From: Otis tarda
Lineage: Eukaryota > Chordata > Aves > Otidiformes > Otididae
Assembly: GCA_026413225.1 (NCBI GenBank)
Contig: CM048557.1
Span: 69,616,987 to 69,680,986 of the forward strand
DNA: 64,000 nt
Direction of reading: 5' to 3'
Below the pieces are notes generated by a model. The model ran no database searches and was not told where the DNA came from. It saw only the letters and a program-made list of their open reading frames with translations. The translations under genes and the position numbers were made by a program. Shown here piece by piece: positions 47,880-61,262 of this stretch (the first letter of the stretch is position 1; each line of letters begins with the position of its first letter).

Positions 47880-48851
47880 GATGGAGGCATCCAAAAAGGA
47901 AGGGCTGTTTTAGACGTGCGCTCTCAAAGGTGGCTTGTGCCAGTTGAGTTTGAGGAGCCAGGGCGCTACAAAACGCAAATGGAAATTGGGAATTACGTGC
48001 AGTGACAGTGCTCAGAGCCCTGTGCCTGCTTGCAGCACCAACCATTTTCTGTGCAAATTTCAATAAATGAAAGTTAAAATAAATAAATGCCTGCTGTTGG
48101 CAGACAGGGTGCAATCCAGTGATAATTTAAATGCACCACTTTTACTGCTGGAAGAGAATACTCAGGAAATAAAAGTGCCATCAGGTACAATATAATCAAA
48201 TGTTTACATCGTGTACCTTGTCAAGTGATGATAGCAGGAAGGACAGAGTCATTTTTCACAGTGGACATTGCTGCAGGTTGGGCTTGCGTTTTATACTCTG
48301 TAGTTTCACTTTGGTGCTACGTAAAATATTGTTTATAACGTAAACTGTTTTCCAACTGCCTTGGTCTCCAAGCACTTGTAAAGCCTCTTAAAACATCAAA
48401 GATATTTCATGGTAACCCGGTTGGCAGCACGGTTGGCCACGTTGCGATACTCTGAATTTTCCTTCAGTTTGAGTTCCAGTTTATGTGTCATTCCTACTCG
48501 GTAAGAAATTCTAAACAATTACTGAAATCACGCTGAAGGAGAACAATCTTCAGGGATTATGTTTGAAATGGAGCAGAGCTAATTAGTAAGAAATACGTGG
48601 CTGAATTATGATCTCAGGTGAGCCATTGCAAATCTGGAGTGTATCAGTGGGGCATAAATTGGGTTTTACGTCAGCAGGAGAGAGTTCAGAATTGGGTCCG
48701 CTTCGCTTTGATTGTAGATGGTATTTGCAGCTGAGGATGGGAAAAAATAATCTTTTATGCCTTAAACAGGCAGTTTGGCAGCTCAGAAAAGCTGTCATAT
48801 ATATTCTGTGACTGTCTAAATACGTGCCTGATGAAACATTTATATGTAAAT

Positions 48852-48881
48852 ATAAATGATGATATAAATGATGATATAAAT
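48852..48881. repeat. ATAAATGATGAT tandem repeat, 2.5 units
   Basis: Two perfect 12-bp units and a half unit in AT-rich intron, just upstream of the ancient CR1-like piece. Confidence 0.75.
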
Positions 48882-48934
48882 ATTAATAATGAAATAAAAG
48901 GTTGTTGCAAAAGGAAGGAATGAAGTGTTCTCCA

Positions 48935-49120
48935 TCCGAAATAGGACTAGAATTAATGAGCTTAAACCTCAGGGAGATTTAGGAAAGTAATTTTGAGAAA
49001 CTTTTTAACAGGTAGGGTGGCTAATCCCCGCAGTAAGTTGCCAGGAGACTTATAAACTTTGAGTCCATGGATGGGTTTTTTGGAAACTGGATTGACAAAG
49101 CCCTGCGAAGAATGGGGATG
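48935..49120 (+). mobile_element. Ancient CR1/L3-like 3' fragment
   Basis: Blocks appear in order: AGGACTAGAATTAATGAGCT, AGGGAGATTTAGG, GAAACTTTTTAACAGGTAGG, GTGGCTAATC, AGTTGCCAGGAGACTT and GGATTGACAAAGCCCTG. This resembles an old sauropsid CR1-like family, much more diverged than the young copies. Confidence 0.55.
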
Positions 49121-52100
49121 GGCAGGAAGGGGGACAGGGACCAGGACCACTGCTCTGGTTTGGAGATGTTCACCTTGAGTTTCAGCTCCAGAAAAACATG
49201 CCCTGTACTGTGACAGCAGCTCGTTACTTTGGAAGATTTTTTACAGTCCAAGTACTTCACTAGTATTGCTGGGCAGAGCCAGGTGAGTTAGTATTGGTTC
49301 GTGAGTGGGTATCAGGAGCGCGAGTCAAACTCCCAGAGGTTGAAACCTTCTCGATTTTCAAATCTGCTTATAAAATTTTAACTATGAAAATGTATTAAAA
49401 AGAGAGTACTCAGGGAATTTCCGTAGGTGAGAAGAGTAATTGAATGGGGAAGATGTCTTTATTTTTAAATAATCATTGAAATATATTTTTAAGCAGGTTG
49501 AAATGATAAAGGAAATCTGTATCTTACGTTTTACATTCATATTATGTCTTTTGTTCCTTATGATTAAAGGTTTTTGTGGAAGAAGCTGATTAGTATTCAG
49601 GACAAGTGTTGTATAACCCAATACGTTCCCAGACTTTTTGGTTTATTACTTTCTGAATGACTTCTTTTTCTGGAGATAGGATTTGGTTTTGATTTAGGCG
49701 GTTTGTGGTGGGAGAGAGGGCAGGCTGAAAGAGAACTAGAGTTCAGCCTTCTGCTTTTGTATTTCTGGGGCATTTTTCATGTATTTTTGGAGTATAGGAA
49801 TAAATGACTTGAACGTGTTTCTCCCAGTCACCTTTATCATTTTGGTTTGCATTTTGAAGTTGCCTTCTCCATGCTGGTGTGTTGTGTGGGAGCAGCTCCG
49901 CATCCTTGGGTTGCAGGTTTTTCCCAGGATTGCTCTCATGTGGGACAGATACGTTCTGCCTGTTTCAGCCTAAAAATTCAGTCCTCCCTATGGCCATATA
50001 TATTTAGGCAGTCCAGATAACACTACCACTCCTGTGTTTGACCTATGGGTGAAGTTCCCAGCTCTTTAGTTCTTAGACCAGAAATTTTCCAGAAAACTCT
50101 GCTTCTACATAAAGGAAAGGTCAAAATCTCTTCTATGAAATCCTCAGTGAAAGATGATAGAGAAGGATTTCAGCATAGTGCATTAGCAATTATGACTTTG
50201 TATGTAGTTTATTGGAACGGGCCGAAGGAGGAAAAATATATGGAAATAATTGATGGCTTGATCAGCAAAGCAAAATACTAGGAGCTTTTTGACATTTAAC
50301 AAGGTCAAAGGCAGTGCATGTCTAGTGACCTGGAGAGGTAATGAATACGCAAACACTGGCAACATGGAAAATTGTAAATGAGAATGAGATCATTTGAATT
50401 TCTTCTTATTTAATATTGAAACTATAGTCACTGAGAAAACCTCCTGAGATGTATCTTTTTCTTGTTAGAAATTCCAAAAGACAGCATAGCAGCGATGTTA
50501 TTGGAAAAAAAATGAATTATTCAGAGAGGTTTCTTTTTGACAATTGGTCATGTAGAAGATAGTCGTACACCACAGAGAGGTTCACAGCAGTGTCTGAGGG
50601 CAAAACCAAAGACGATCTTCTAGACAAAAAATGTTTTTTTTTTTTTTTGAGAAGTGAGAGTGAGAGGAGGAATGGGAGTAGATGCAAATGTAGCATATCT
50701 AAATTTAAAATAAGAAGAATCAGAATAGGGTGTCTTTGAATGCTGTGCTTCTCCTGGAGATGGCATTGAGGATCTGAGTAGTCAAATTAACAATTTTGGG
50801 AGAATGGCACTTTTTAATCCATCAGTACTTCTTTCAGGTTTGTTCACAGAAATGTGCTCTCTTTTAATCATGGTAGCTTTTTGCTGACACTGGTGTATCA
50901 GTATTTCCAGCTGTTTCAAGTTAGCTCCATGAAGCTGGGCTGTCCCCTTGAAACTCAAGAGAGGGAGGATCAGCAAGAACCATCAGCATCCATGCTCCAT
51001 TAAAAACCTTCAGTGCACATAAACGGTAGGTTGAAATGTGGTGGAGTTTGGGTTTGTTTTCCCCCGATGCAAGGAGAAGATTGTCTCCCTCAGAGCACAT
51101 GGGTGCTCTGATCCGAAATGCCACCAACGTGGGAGGAAGCCTCCAGTATTCATGTAACCTTCTTGGTTACACTGCCATCATCTGTATTGGCCGTGTTGGA
51201 GGAGATCCTCTTGTACTCTTCTCCTCCCAGCAAAGAAAACACATTATGAATTAAGTGACTGGGGATGATAGGAGCTGCATCAGTGGATGAAGGGTTTCAA
51301 AGAGCACAGGACATGTCAGTTGTGCATCTGCGTCGATGACTGGGTAGGGTATGGATTTTGCCTTCATGCTTCCACTGTGTTGCCTTGCTATCCAGCTCCA
51401 CCACCCATCTGGGGACCGTCATTCTGGTGCAAAAAGATTTAAATCATGCCTGTTGTCATCAAGCAGCAATGCCGTGCAGCACTCTGACCTTAATTTCTTG
51501 CTGTGGGCATTGCAGTCTTCTGCGGTGGAGGGTCTTCATAGCCTGGTGGGAGTGTTAGTAAGCTGCACAAGTCGCTTTCTTGAGAAAAGTTTATGATAGA
51601 AAATTCCTCGTAACAGGATTTCTCACGCTCTCCTTCTTACAGTCAGCAACTTTCCACGTAATAAAAGGGAAATTTCACACCTTTCATTTATTACTGGGTT
51701 GGTAAATAAAAATTCTGGAGACTAAACAAAGGGGAGGCATATCCTACTTTTTTTTTTTTTAGAAAGATTGTTATTTCTAGGTAGTCCAAGCCCTTGAAAA
51801 TATATTCGAACTGTTCCAATTGGTAATATTTCTCACTTTTCCAGGCTCCTTTGTAGTTACTATGCCCATTAATACATATTCTTATCAATAAAGCCATTTT
51901 TATCCGTTTTAATCGACTGTTTCCCTCAAGGTGTAGCACCTTATTCAGATTTATTTTATCATTCAGATTTATTATTGGCACAATTTCTCCTTTTTATTCT
52001 GTTTGTACCAAATAATCGACTGTATCAATCCTCATTTTCCTGTTTGTGGCAGGACTGGCTTCTACACAGAGGGGCAGGAGCACAAGCCATGCCTGCTCTT

Positions 52101-55100
52101 CGTTAGAAAGAAACAAGAGGAGACCGACCTCTGCGATGAGGGGTGGTTATTTGTTTTCTCTTGGAGGTCCTGGTTTGCACTGCAAAGGCCAAGAGATGCC
52201 GTTCCTTCCGTAACTTGTTTTTTAACGGTAATTACGATGTGTTTAGGCTTACAACAAAACCATGCCGAGCCTTTTCATTGGTGAGGAAGCCTGTTATTTA
52301 TTGAATGATCTCATTAGATGTGTTTTCCCTCTGTTGTCTTTGGTGCCCTCAATGCATGCTGTTGTTCTTTGAGAGCTACGGAGTGAAAATGTAGGCATCT
52401 CTACGTATCTCCTCCATTTAAATCTTTGGTGGTATGACAAGGCAGACTGTTGCGTTTTATTATCCTTTTCAAGCTAAGCTCGTTAACTCTGAACTTGGAA
52501 AAGCAAACATCTTGCTCTGTTGCAGGGGGTCAAAATTGTAAAGCTATGTTAGCAAATAAAAATATATTCTTCTCAATGTGTGCATACCCTTAGGGCTTTC
52601 TAAAATCACTGGAGTCGTGGCTGCGGTGTGCTGGTGGAAGCTGCCCTAAACCAGCCCTACCTGGCTTCTGAAAGGCATCGGTCAAAACTACTCATGTTTT
52701 TCCACCTCTGCACGCCCTCTGTCCATCCCCGCCCTACAGCTCTTCCTCATTCTCTGTTCATACAGTTCAAGCCTCTTGTTTGTTTTCCAGCCGGCAGTGG
52801 GGATGGGGAGCGGTTTGTCCTCTTGGTTGCTCCTTGCCTAGTTAGACTGTCGTGGTGTTAACCTTCGGTTGTCTCTAAATTACATGGACCCGTTTCCTGC
52901 ACATTTGCCTTGTGTGTTGAGGTTTCTAGACATTGATTGCTGTTGCTATTTTCATCTATACTCTCTGAGGTTACCCCTATTGTCTTGAAGTGCATCTCAC
53001 TGGGCACAGCTATGCCCCATTCTGCCTGTGGCTACTGGGCAGAGGAGAGGTGTCACGTTGTGATGTAGACCCATTCTTCCATCACAGACCGATGCACAGC
53101 AGCATGATGTTGCTGATTCCCATTCAGCTGTGATCCATTGTGAAGCCAAGATGTTATTTTGCAGACCCCTTTCCCACCTGGTGGTTCTCCATGCTGTCTT
53201 TGTCTAGCTCCTTTTCCTTGGCCAAGTATCTGGCTTGGATAGAGCCAGATCCCAGAGCTCCTCTGATACACTCTTCAAATCTGGCCAGGAGCCTCAGGCA
53301 AGGCCTCTGTGAACATGGCTGTGAGATAAGTTTTGCACCACCCTGTGCTCAAGTTTCCCCACCGTACTGGGGTCACACTCCTCTGGCTGGCTTATGGGCA
53401 AGCAGCATCAAGGCACCTGGCTCAGGCCAAGATGCAGGATATCGGCGATTTCTCCTCAACCATCTGTCTCCCTTACACTCTCAAAGAAGGAAATTAGATT
53501 ATTTTGACATGATTTGCTGTTGACAAACCCCCAGTGACAGTTACTCATCTCAGTGTTATCTTCCAAGCGCTCATAAATTATTGGATTGTTTGTTGCAGAA
53601 TGTTTCTGGGAATTGAAATTAAGATTTCTGGGCTGTAGCTTTCCAGCTTCTCCTCCTACCCCCGCTATTTTCAAGACAGATGTTGGGTTTGTTGTTGGAT
53701 AGCTTTCTTGTACTTCCCTGGTTCCCCACAAGTTTCCTCTAGATGTTTTTAGGCTGATGCTTGTACAGGCCCCTCCGGTGTGAATACGTGTGTACTCTAC
53801 TTTCTTCTAAACTCAGTTCTTCCTACAGGTGTGAATTATTTTTGATGTCTGAGGAGGGTCAGCTCTTTTAGAAAATACTTTTGCACCAAAGGAATGAGAG
53901 ATTTTGGTTCTTCTGTACCAAATATTATTTGTGTGCGTGGCTCTAAAACTGAATGAAAATATATCATCTTTCTAATTAACTGCAAAGAAATTTTTCGTAT
54001 TGCATAGTGCCACCAGGAAAATTAGAGTAACCACGAGTCAAGTTCACACGTGCTATATGTGTTTTTGTTCATACCCTTTGTGCAGACCTAGGTTGGCTTT
54101 TTGCTCTGTAGATAGAGGTCAGAGCTTTGGAGTTACACTCTACTGCTCTTTTTCTTCTCAAAAACAGTAGTTGACTGCAATGTCAAGGTCAATTCACTTG
54201 CAAGTCCTCCCTGTCCTATTCGTCATCTCTGCCTCACCATGATGTCAGGCAGTCCTAGCCTTTTCTCTTTAATTGTGTAGAGATTAGAATTCATTTCAGG
54301 CGTTCATGGACCCTGGAAGGCCCCAAATTTGTGGCTTCTCAGGCACCAATTGTTAAACAACGAAGTCATCAGGACGTGACCTTTCAGTTCCTGGAGGTTC
54401 CCACCAGCTCCCTCCATGCTTCTCCCTCTCCTGTTTCGCTGGGCTCTTCACAGGGTTGTATTGCCTGAGCGTGGCGATCAGCCCGTGCGTGTGCCCTGGT
54501 AATTGTGCTTTTTGCAATTTTGGTCCCCAGCATCTGACTGCCCGAGCTGGAAATTCTCAACCGAAGTGACATGTTGGAGCTTAAAGCCCCCACAACAGTT
54601 AGCCGACTAATTTATTTTCCTAATTACTCACATTACAAAGCTTTTTGGATAAAGCCATTGATTTTACTCACAAATATCTTGTATACCTTTACTGTATTTT
54701 GAGTATCAAAGTTCAGCATGAAAGAGGCCACACTGGTGCGAGTTCTGTTTATTGTGTGTGTATTGTTTTCAGCTTCATGAAGAGAGCAGACTGCCTCCTA
54801 TCTGTAATGGATTAGAGGAGAAAGAAGACAAAAGAACTTTATAATAAAATCAGACATCCACACAGGCTTCATATATTTTGGACATATGTAATTCTAATTT
54901 TGTCCCTGAATTTCTTCAGTGTAGCCATTATTTAGTACATCCACAATTGTACTTACATTTTCTTTGGACCAGAAGATTTAGGTCTCAAAAGAACAAAGTG
55001 AAATAAATCCTGGCTGGAAAAACATCCTATTTAATTTAATATCATCAACCTAAAATGAGTTTCTCTTAAGCCATTTTCTGGTGCACTGGTATGTATCTTT

Positions 55101-57889
55101 AAGATACAAAAGCCATATTTTCTAGTGGTGAACATGGAGACAGCTCCAGTTATTTTGGTGTTTTGCTCATATAAACCAATAGGCAATTTGGTCCCACAAG
55201 TCAACATTTGAAATTAATATTTTCCTTGAAGAAATTAATTTGAATCCTTACTGGACTTCTGACTTGGGCCAGGTGTAATTGAATCAGTGATTCTCTTTAA
55301 AGTATTACCTGGTTTGCTAATTTTTGAGCTCATGATTGTGGATGTGGCAGCCTGGTCCTGTTGGTTCTACAGATGACCGGGCTGAATTTTTTGGTTAAAA
55401 AAATGGATATGTAGAACCAGTAGCAAAAGCAGCCTGATCTTCTTTTGACTGTGCTCCCTCGCACCAGGTCGTGTCAGTTATGAGACAAAAAGTATTTGGG
55501 AAGATTGTTGACCTTCTCCTTTGCAGTGATTCTCCTGTATACTCCTAGTAATTACTGAACTGCATGGAGCTACAAGCCTACGACCCTTTAATTGTGATTT
55601 TAATCTTAGTGTGTCTTTGGAGTGCTCAGTCTAAGCCATGAGAGTTTGATCCTGGATCAAAACATTAACGTTCTGTAGTGTGTAGGCAGTATGTAGACAT
55701 GTGAAAAGGCAAACTAGAACAGGAACATGGATGTTAAATGATCTACAGAAATGAATGAGAAACATCTTCCCTGGGTTGTGCCGTTGGTGCCGCGTTGGAC
55801 GCTCACGCAGAACAAATCTGTACATATCCAGCCCTGTCTCACTAATCAGCTAATCACACTCCTTCACAGGAGCTCGAACAGCTTGGTTTCCGAAAATTGG
55901 TAATTAGCAGCTTTTTCCTCTTAGATGTCTTATGCAGGCTGATTGCCACGACCCGTTTCAAAACTTTACGCCCCTTGGGATATTGCTTAGTCTGGGACCA
56001 GTCCTTCATAAAGCCTCCTTGAAAAGAAATTTTGATAGTTGCTTTTTTTTCTCCTTTTGAAAAAAAAAAAAAGGGAAAGTATCATTTTATGGCTACTCTT
56101 AAGGGCTTCCTTGATTTTCTTTTCAGATCAAGAAGGGTTTCTCAGAAAAAAAAATTATCTGTGTCTGATACATAATCAGCGCCCATCAGACAGCAACATA
56201 TACTTGCTGATTGCTTCTAGCTAAAAAATGTGCCCAGTTCCAAACTGCCTCAGATAGCTCTGTGTGCTGATACGTGTATGTTGCTATCACACATATATGT
56301 ACGGTAGTATTGTCTTTGTTATTTGAAGTACCGGAGGCCATACCTACATGCAGTTCCCTGGGTGCTCTGCCATGTGGCGTGGTCCAGGATGAGCGTAGTT
56401 GACATGCTGAGAAGTTGAGGTTGCAGGTTTGAGGTTAAAGCTTGACCTAGCTGGAAGAGTAGTGTACAATGTTTTGTACATTCTGTACTTCAGGTGTCCG
56501 AAGATGGTATTTCCCCATTGGTTGCAGCTACAGTAGGATATTTCCAAGTCTGATGTCATTGGCATTATTGGAGGGAGGAAAACTGTGGCCTGACCTTTCT
56601 AAGTCTAATATGCAATTTTTACTGACTTCGTCCTAGTGATGGAGAATTAAAATGCTCAAGCATGCACATTCTATTAAAATAGATGGTGATATAGGATGCA
56701 GAGACTTTATCTGTTTCCCCATTTCAAAATGATTGCAGAAAAGAAGAGAAGATAGTGCAAGAGAAACAGAGTTTGTTACTTCTGCTCTTTATGCAGTGAT
56801 TTGCTTCATTAGGGGATTATTTTTTAGGTTGATGTCAAATTCTCATGGAATGTGGAAGAGCTTAGCCCTTCTACTGTAATGCAAACGTGCGGAGTTTATG
56901 GTGGTGGTGCTGTGCCTCCCTGTTTCTGTGGTGTACTCTTGGATAATTATGTTTGAACTGAAATTCTCTGAATTTTAGTTTCTGGAATTCTTAGGTGGGC
57001 TGGCTGCCAGTCCAGTAATGGGACTTAAAGTACAGTTGGGAGGGATTCCCACCGCAAGTGGGTCTGTGGCTGTTTTAGGGTCGCTTCGGCTAATGGAAGC
57101 GGTTTATAGGGGAGATTCAGCAAGGTAAGTTATGTCAGAGGTTCAGAAGTGCCCAGCTGAGGAGAGAGACTCCAGGCTCTGTTTTGGAGTTGGGCCTTGC
57201 ATAAGATCAGAAAACTTTGGACTGAAAGGGTCTTCCTCTCTACATGTACTGGATCGGTGAAAGAGGCAGCTGGATAGCAAGGGTGAGGTAGAGTTCAAAA
57301 TCATCTAAGCATGTTCAAAAATAAGTCAGTACTTGGAAATGGTCTTCAGTATTGGACAACACTGTCTTGGGAAGGAAAAATAGGGTGAATAATGTCAGTG
57401 AGAATGTGAAAGGAGGAATTACCAGAATAAGACTCATGAAGCTTTACCTTTGGAGTTGCGTTTTGCTTGGATGAGGCATTTGGAGTGTCCAGATTTCTGC
57501 AAGAACAGATTCATGAGGTCTCAGGTCTGGCAGCAAAGTTTCCTTACTTGTGTTTGAGTCAGATGCAGAGAATGGCAGAGGTAGTCCCTGTATTAGAGGT
57601 GAAGTAAAATAAATATGATCCTAGCAAGAACAGACCTGACTGCAAGTTTCTGCCAAACTTTTGAAGGAAAATATAACTCAAGTGAAGAAGTTAAAGCAGT
57701 ATAAGCTGTAACATTGGTTTGACAAAAATTGATAATATAGCAAGAGTTGGTCATTTTAGGTTGATAAATTAAATTAATTTTGAGGCAAGGGAGGAATATC
57801 CATTTGTATTAACTCTTCAATACTGTGTTTTATATAAATCTTGGCAGAAACAGTGAGTTCAGGTGTGTCTAACAAGTGACTGAAGGGTC

Positions 57890-58010
57890 CGGCTCAGAGA
57901 GGAGCAGCAACAGGTAGTTTTTGAAAGAGAAACACTACTCTGAAGGGAGGAGTTCCTCAAAAAGCAGTCCTGGGAACAGTTATGTTTAATGTCTTGGTGA
58001 CATTTGGCCA
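57890..58010 (+). mobile_element. Decayed CR1-like ORF2 fragment (reverse transcriptase motif)
   Basis: The frame from 57949 reads GVPQKAVLGTVMFNVLVTFG. This matches the conserved GVPQGSVLGPVLFNIF block of LINE reverse transcriptases, with several substitutions. No YADD block was found after it. The fragment is isolated in otherwise unrecognised intron. Confidence 0.55.
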
Positions 58011-58442
58011 TGGCACAAAAGACGGATGTGTTTTGATGGGAGTTGCTGGTGCCGTGTAATAAGGTCCACATGCCCCAGGGCAGTTCCAGTTATTCACCAA
58101 AGCTGTCCTGACACTAATCTAGCACTTTGTCCAGGCTTTTGCTTCTGATTCTCAAAAGTAAAATTAGTCAAAGCCCAGCAGCAGGCAAATGCTGAGCCTA
58201 CATCATTCTGCTTTAACAGAAATCTGCCTGGGAAGTGTTGCTTATGTAGAGGAAAAATAGAGTTAGCATGTGGAAAGGACCTTGGTGGCTTTAGAAATGC
58301 AAAGGTTAAAATAAAAGCTGCTGTTCCTGGAGAGCGAGGCGGATGCATTGCTTACGTGGGCTGCTCGTTAGTGTTTGGAATGGATGTAGACAAAGGTCTG
58401 CCTGGCTGCCGTAGTTGGTCTGGGGATCAGTGAGGTATTGCT

Positions 58443-58487
58443 GGCATGAAAACCTGCTCCTGGGATGCTCTGGCAGGTTTTCATGCC
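58443..58487. other. Perfect 15-bp inverted repeat, 15-nt loop
   Basis: GGCATGAAAACCTGC (58443-58457) and GCAGGTTTTCATGCC (58473-58487) are exact reverse complements. Allowing a one-base bulge, pairing can extend by CTG/CAG on the outside. It lies outside any recognised repeat. Confidence 0.6.
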
Positions 58488-60822
58488 CAGCGTAAAGACA
58501 AATATCCCTCTGAGCCTCTCTGCAACGCAGCAGTGAGACCTCATCTGTGCATTTGAGTGCATGTTCATGGTGGCTGGACACGAAACAGAACATGTGCAAA
58601 GCGGGATTTGGTGTTGCAGGAGAAGACTGTAATAATTTGCCATGTTTTGTCTTGCCGGGGAAAGCTTGGAGATGCAATTGCATGTTGAATGTACAGCATG
58701 GGGCTGACAGAAAGGGAAAATAACCTTTTAAAGCTTTAAAAGCCAACGTTGACATGAGAACACAGAAATTGGCCATAAATACGCGTACATTTTAAATCAT
58801 GACAGCAGTGAGATTTCCCAGGTGGTTTCTGGTCTAGTTGACTACGATAGCTGGGCAGTGGCTGGGTCGCAAAGAGTGCTCTTCCAGTCTGACGTTCCTG
58901 TGGGCAGCACCCGTTTTAGAAGAGAAGATTGTAAAACATCTGTAAGAAGACGTTACAGTCAGAAATGCTGCAAGAAGCGGAGGGCTTTCTACAGAAATGA
59001 TCAGAAGTAGCACTTCTGCAAGGTACAAAATGCATGGACAGTGCTGGTCCCTTCCTAGGAGCTTCTAGTGCTGTGCTAGCCTAGTGGGGCTGGGTTTATC
59101 AGTAAGGTCTGTTTGTGTTGTTTAAGTAAAATAAAGACATTGGATAAAGGTCCGTGTTCGTATTATGATTGAGAAAGGTTACTCTTGCCCAGAGGTTTTG
59201 AGGGAAGTATCTGAAAGCACATCTCATGATTTGGTTAATTGATATCTGCTACATTTTCAAATTCGTAGAAATCGTGCAGTACCTGATCTTTTAAGATGAG
59301 ATAATGCGTATCAGCTGGGTGTAATGGTATGGATGGAAACGAGATGTTATTTGTTCTCCCCTCCAGTTACAAATCATGGAATACAGTTGATATCTGTTTA
59401 ATGGACCTGTGCTTTGGCTGATGCATCTCCATTGGAAAAGAGAGGCAGGGTTTGTGGAGCAGAGTGGTGGAAACAGTGAAGAAAACACAGGGAATTCAGG
59501 AAGGATATGTCGGTATACATTTTTCATAGGAATGAGGTAGAATAAACTTAGCAACACCACTAACTATGCAGAGCTCCAAAATAAATCTAACACAAGTACT
59601 GGCAGAGTTCAGAGAGGAAATGAAAATAGAAAAAAAAACCATATTTCTTCAATAACCTTGAAAATTCAATTTTGGAGATAAAACAGAGCTTGATAAAATT
59701 GGTTGAGAGCACAGATGAACTAGAACAGTAGAGGAAACAGCTGGAAGAAAGAGAATAGCAATACATAGAGTTACTGAAAACAAAAAGGCAATTATGTGTA
59801 AAACACTGGGAAAAAAGATACCCCAGCTTTAGAAGAAATAACGTAAAATTTTACAGAATCCTGTGGGAGGAAGAAAACAATTAAATCTTGGACTTTATTC
59901 CCTTCTGCATAGAATTGCTGGACACAGAAGACAAATCTGGCTGCCCAAAAGTCAGCCCCAGAAGCAGAGGCTGTACTCCTTATTTATGCAGTTATTTATT
60001 TATCTGTGCATTAATTTACTTATAATTGAGTCTGAATACAAATCCAGGCCCAGGTTTCACAAGCAAAGCCCGTTTCATTCAAAAGGGAGGGTCTTATTAG
60101 CAGGTTTCCCAATGGGGATTAAATTATTCCCAGCGATCGGCTCTAAGAAAATACAAATGGATTCTCCAAACCAGGTTCTTGTGCCGTTGTGTTACGGCAG
60201 ATCTACCCACAGGGGTTTCGTTTCCGAACAAGTCTCTGGTTTACTGCTGGCCGTTAAAGTGCGGAGCCATTTGGCCTTAGCCACGTTGAAGACGTGAGAT
60301 GTTGGGTGCTTATGTCTTTTTAGGGGCTCATAACTCTTTCTTTCCCCGTGGCTGCTCACGTTGCTGCCCCATGGCTGCGGTTTGGGGCTTGCTGCTCACG
60401 TGGGGCTGGCTCTGGGGTCGCCGGCAGGCGGAGAGAGCACTCAGCTCCTCTTCTGCCTCCCCCCTTGGGTGCTTGGGTTTAGGGTGATACTGCTCAGCTG
60501 CAGTAGTGTCACAGCAACCATATCCCTTTTAGGGTCCCCATGGAGGATGTGAAGTACCATGGTGTGAGATGAGGCTGTTTTGGGGAGATGCTGGTGCAGT
60601 GGGGTGAGTGTCTCTTACCTGCCTGGGTGCGCCGTTGCAATATTTGAGTTCAAATGGCGTTGTTGTTGTTTTGACATGAGACCTGATTTTTCTTCCCCCA
60701 CCCGGATCTTCATAGCTCGGTATCCGTGAGAGCCACAAACGGGTGGGAAGCAGGAATCTTCTTTCTCTCCGTGTTGTGGGTTGCCTGTTTGCTGGCCAGA
60801 CTGGAGGCAACTCAAAGAAGGG

Positions 60823-61262
60823 GGGCCCATGAAGATGACCAGAGGGCTGGAGCATCTCTCCTGTGAGGACAGGATGAGAGCTGGGGCTGTTCAGCCTGGA
60901 AAAGAGAAGGCTCCGGGGAGACCTTAGAGCAGCCTTCCAGTGCCTAAAGGGGGCTGCAGGAAAGATGGGGAGAGACTCTTCAGCAGGGCCTGGTGTGATA
61001 GGACAAGGGGTCAAAATAGAGGGAGGTAGATTCAGACTGGACATAAGGAAGAAATTTTTTACTCTGAGTGTGGTGGGACACTGGCCCACGTTGCCCAGAG
61101 AGGTGGTGGATGCCCCATCCCTGGAAACATTCCAGGCCAGGTTGGCTGGGGCTCTGAGCAACCTGATCTGGTTGGAGATGTCCCTGCTTTTTGCAGGGGG
61201 CTTGGACTGGATGGCCTTTAATGGTCTCTTCCAACTCAAACCATTCTGTGATTCTATGATTT
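60823..61262 (+). mobile_element. CR1 LINE with short ORF2 tail
   Basis: It starts at GGCCCATGAAGATGACCAGA, includes the LEHLSCED block, and ends ACCATTCTGTGATTCTATGA. The reverse strand carries a long open frame across this copy, but it is formed by the usual antisense-open CR1 3' UTR. Confidence 0.93.
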
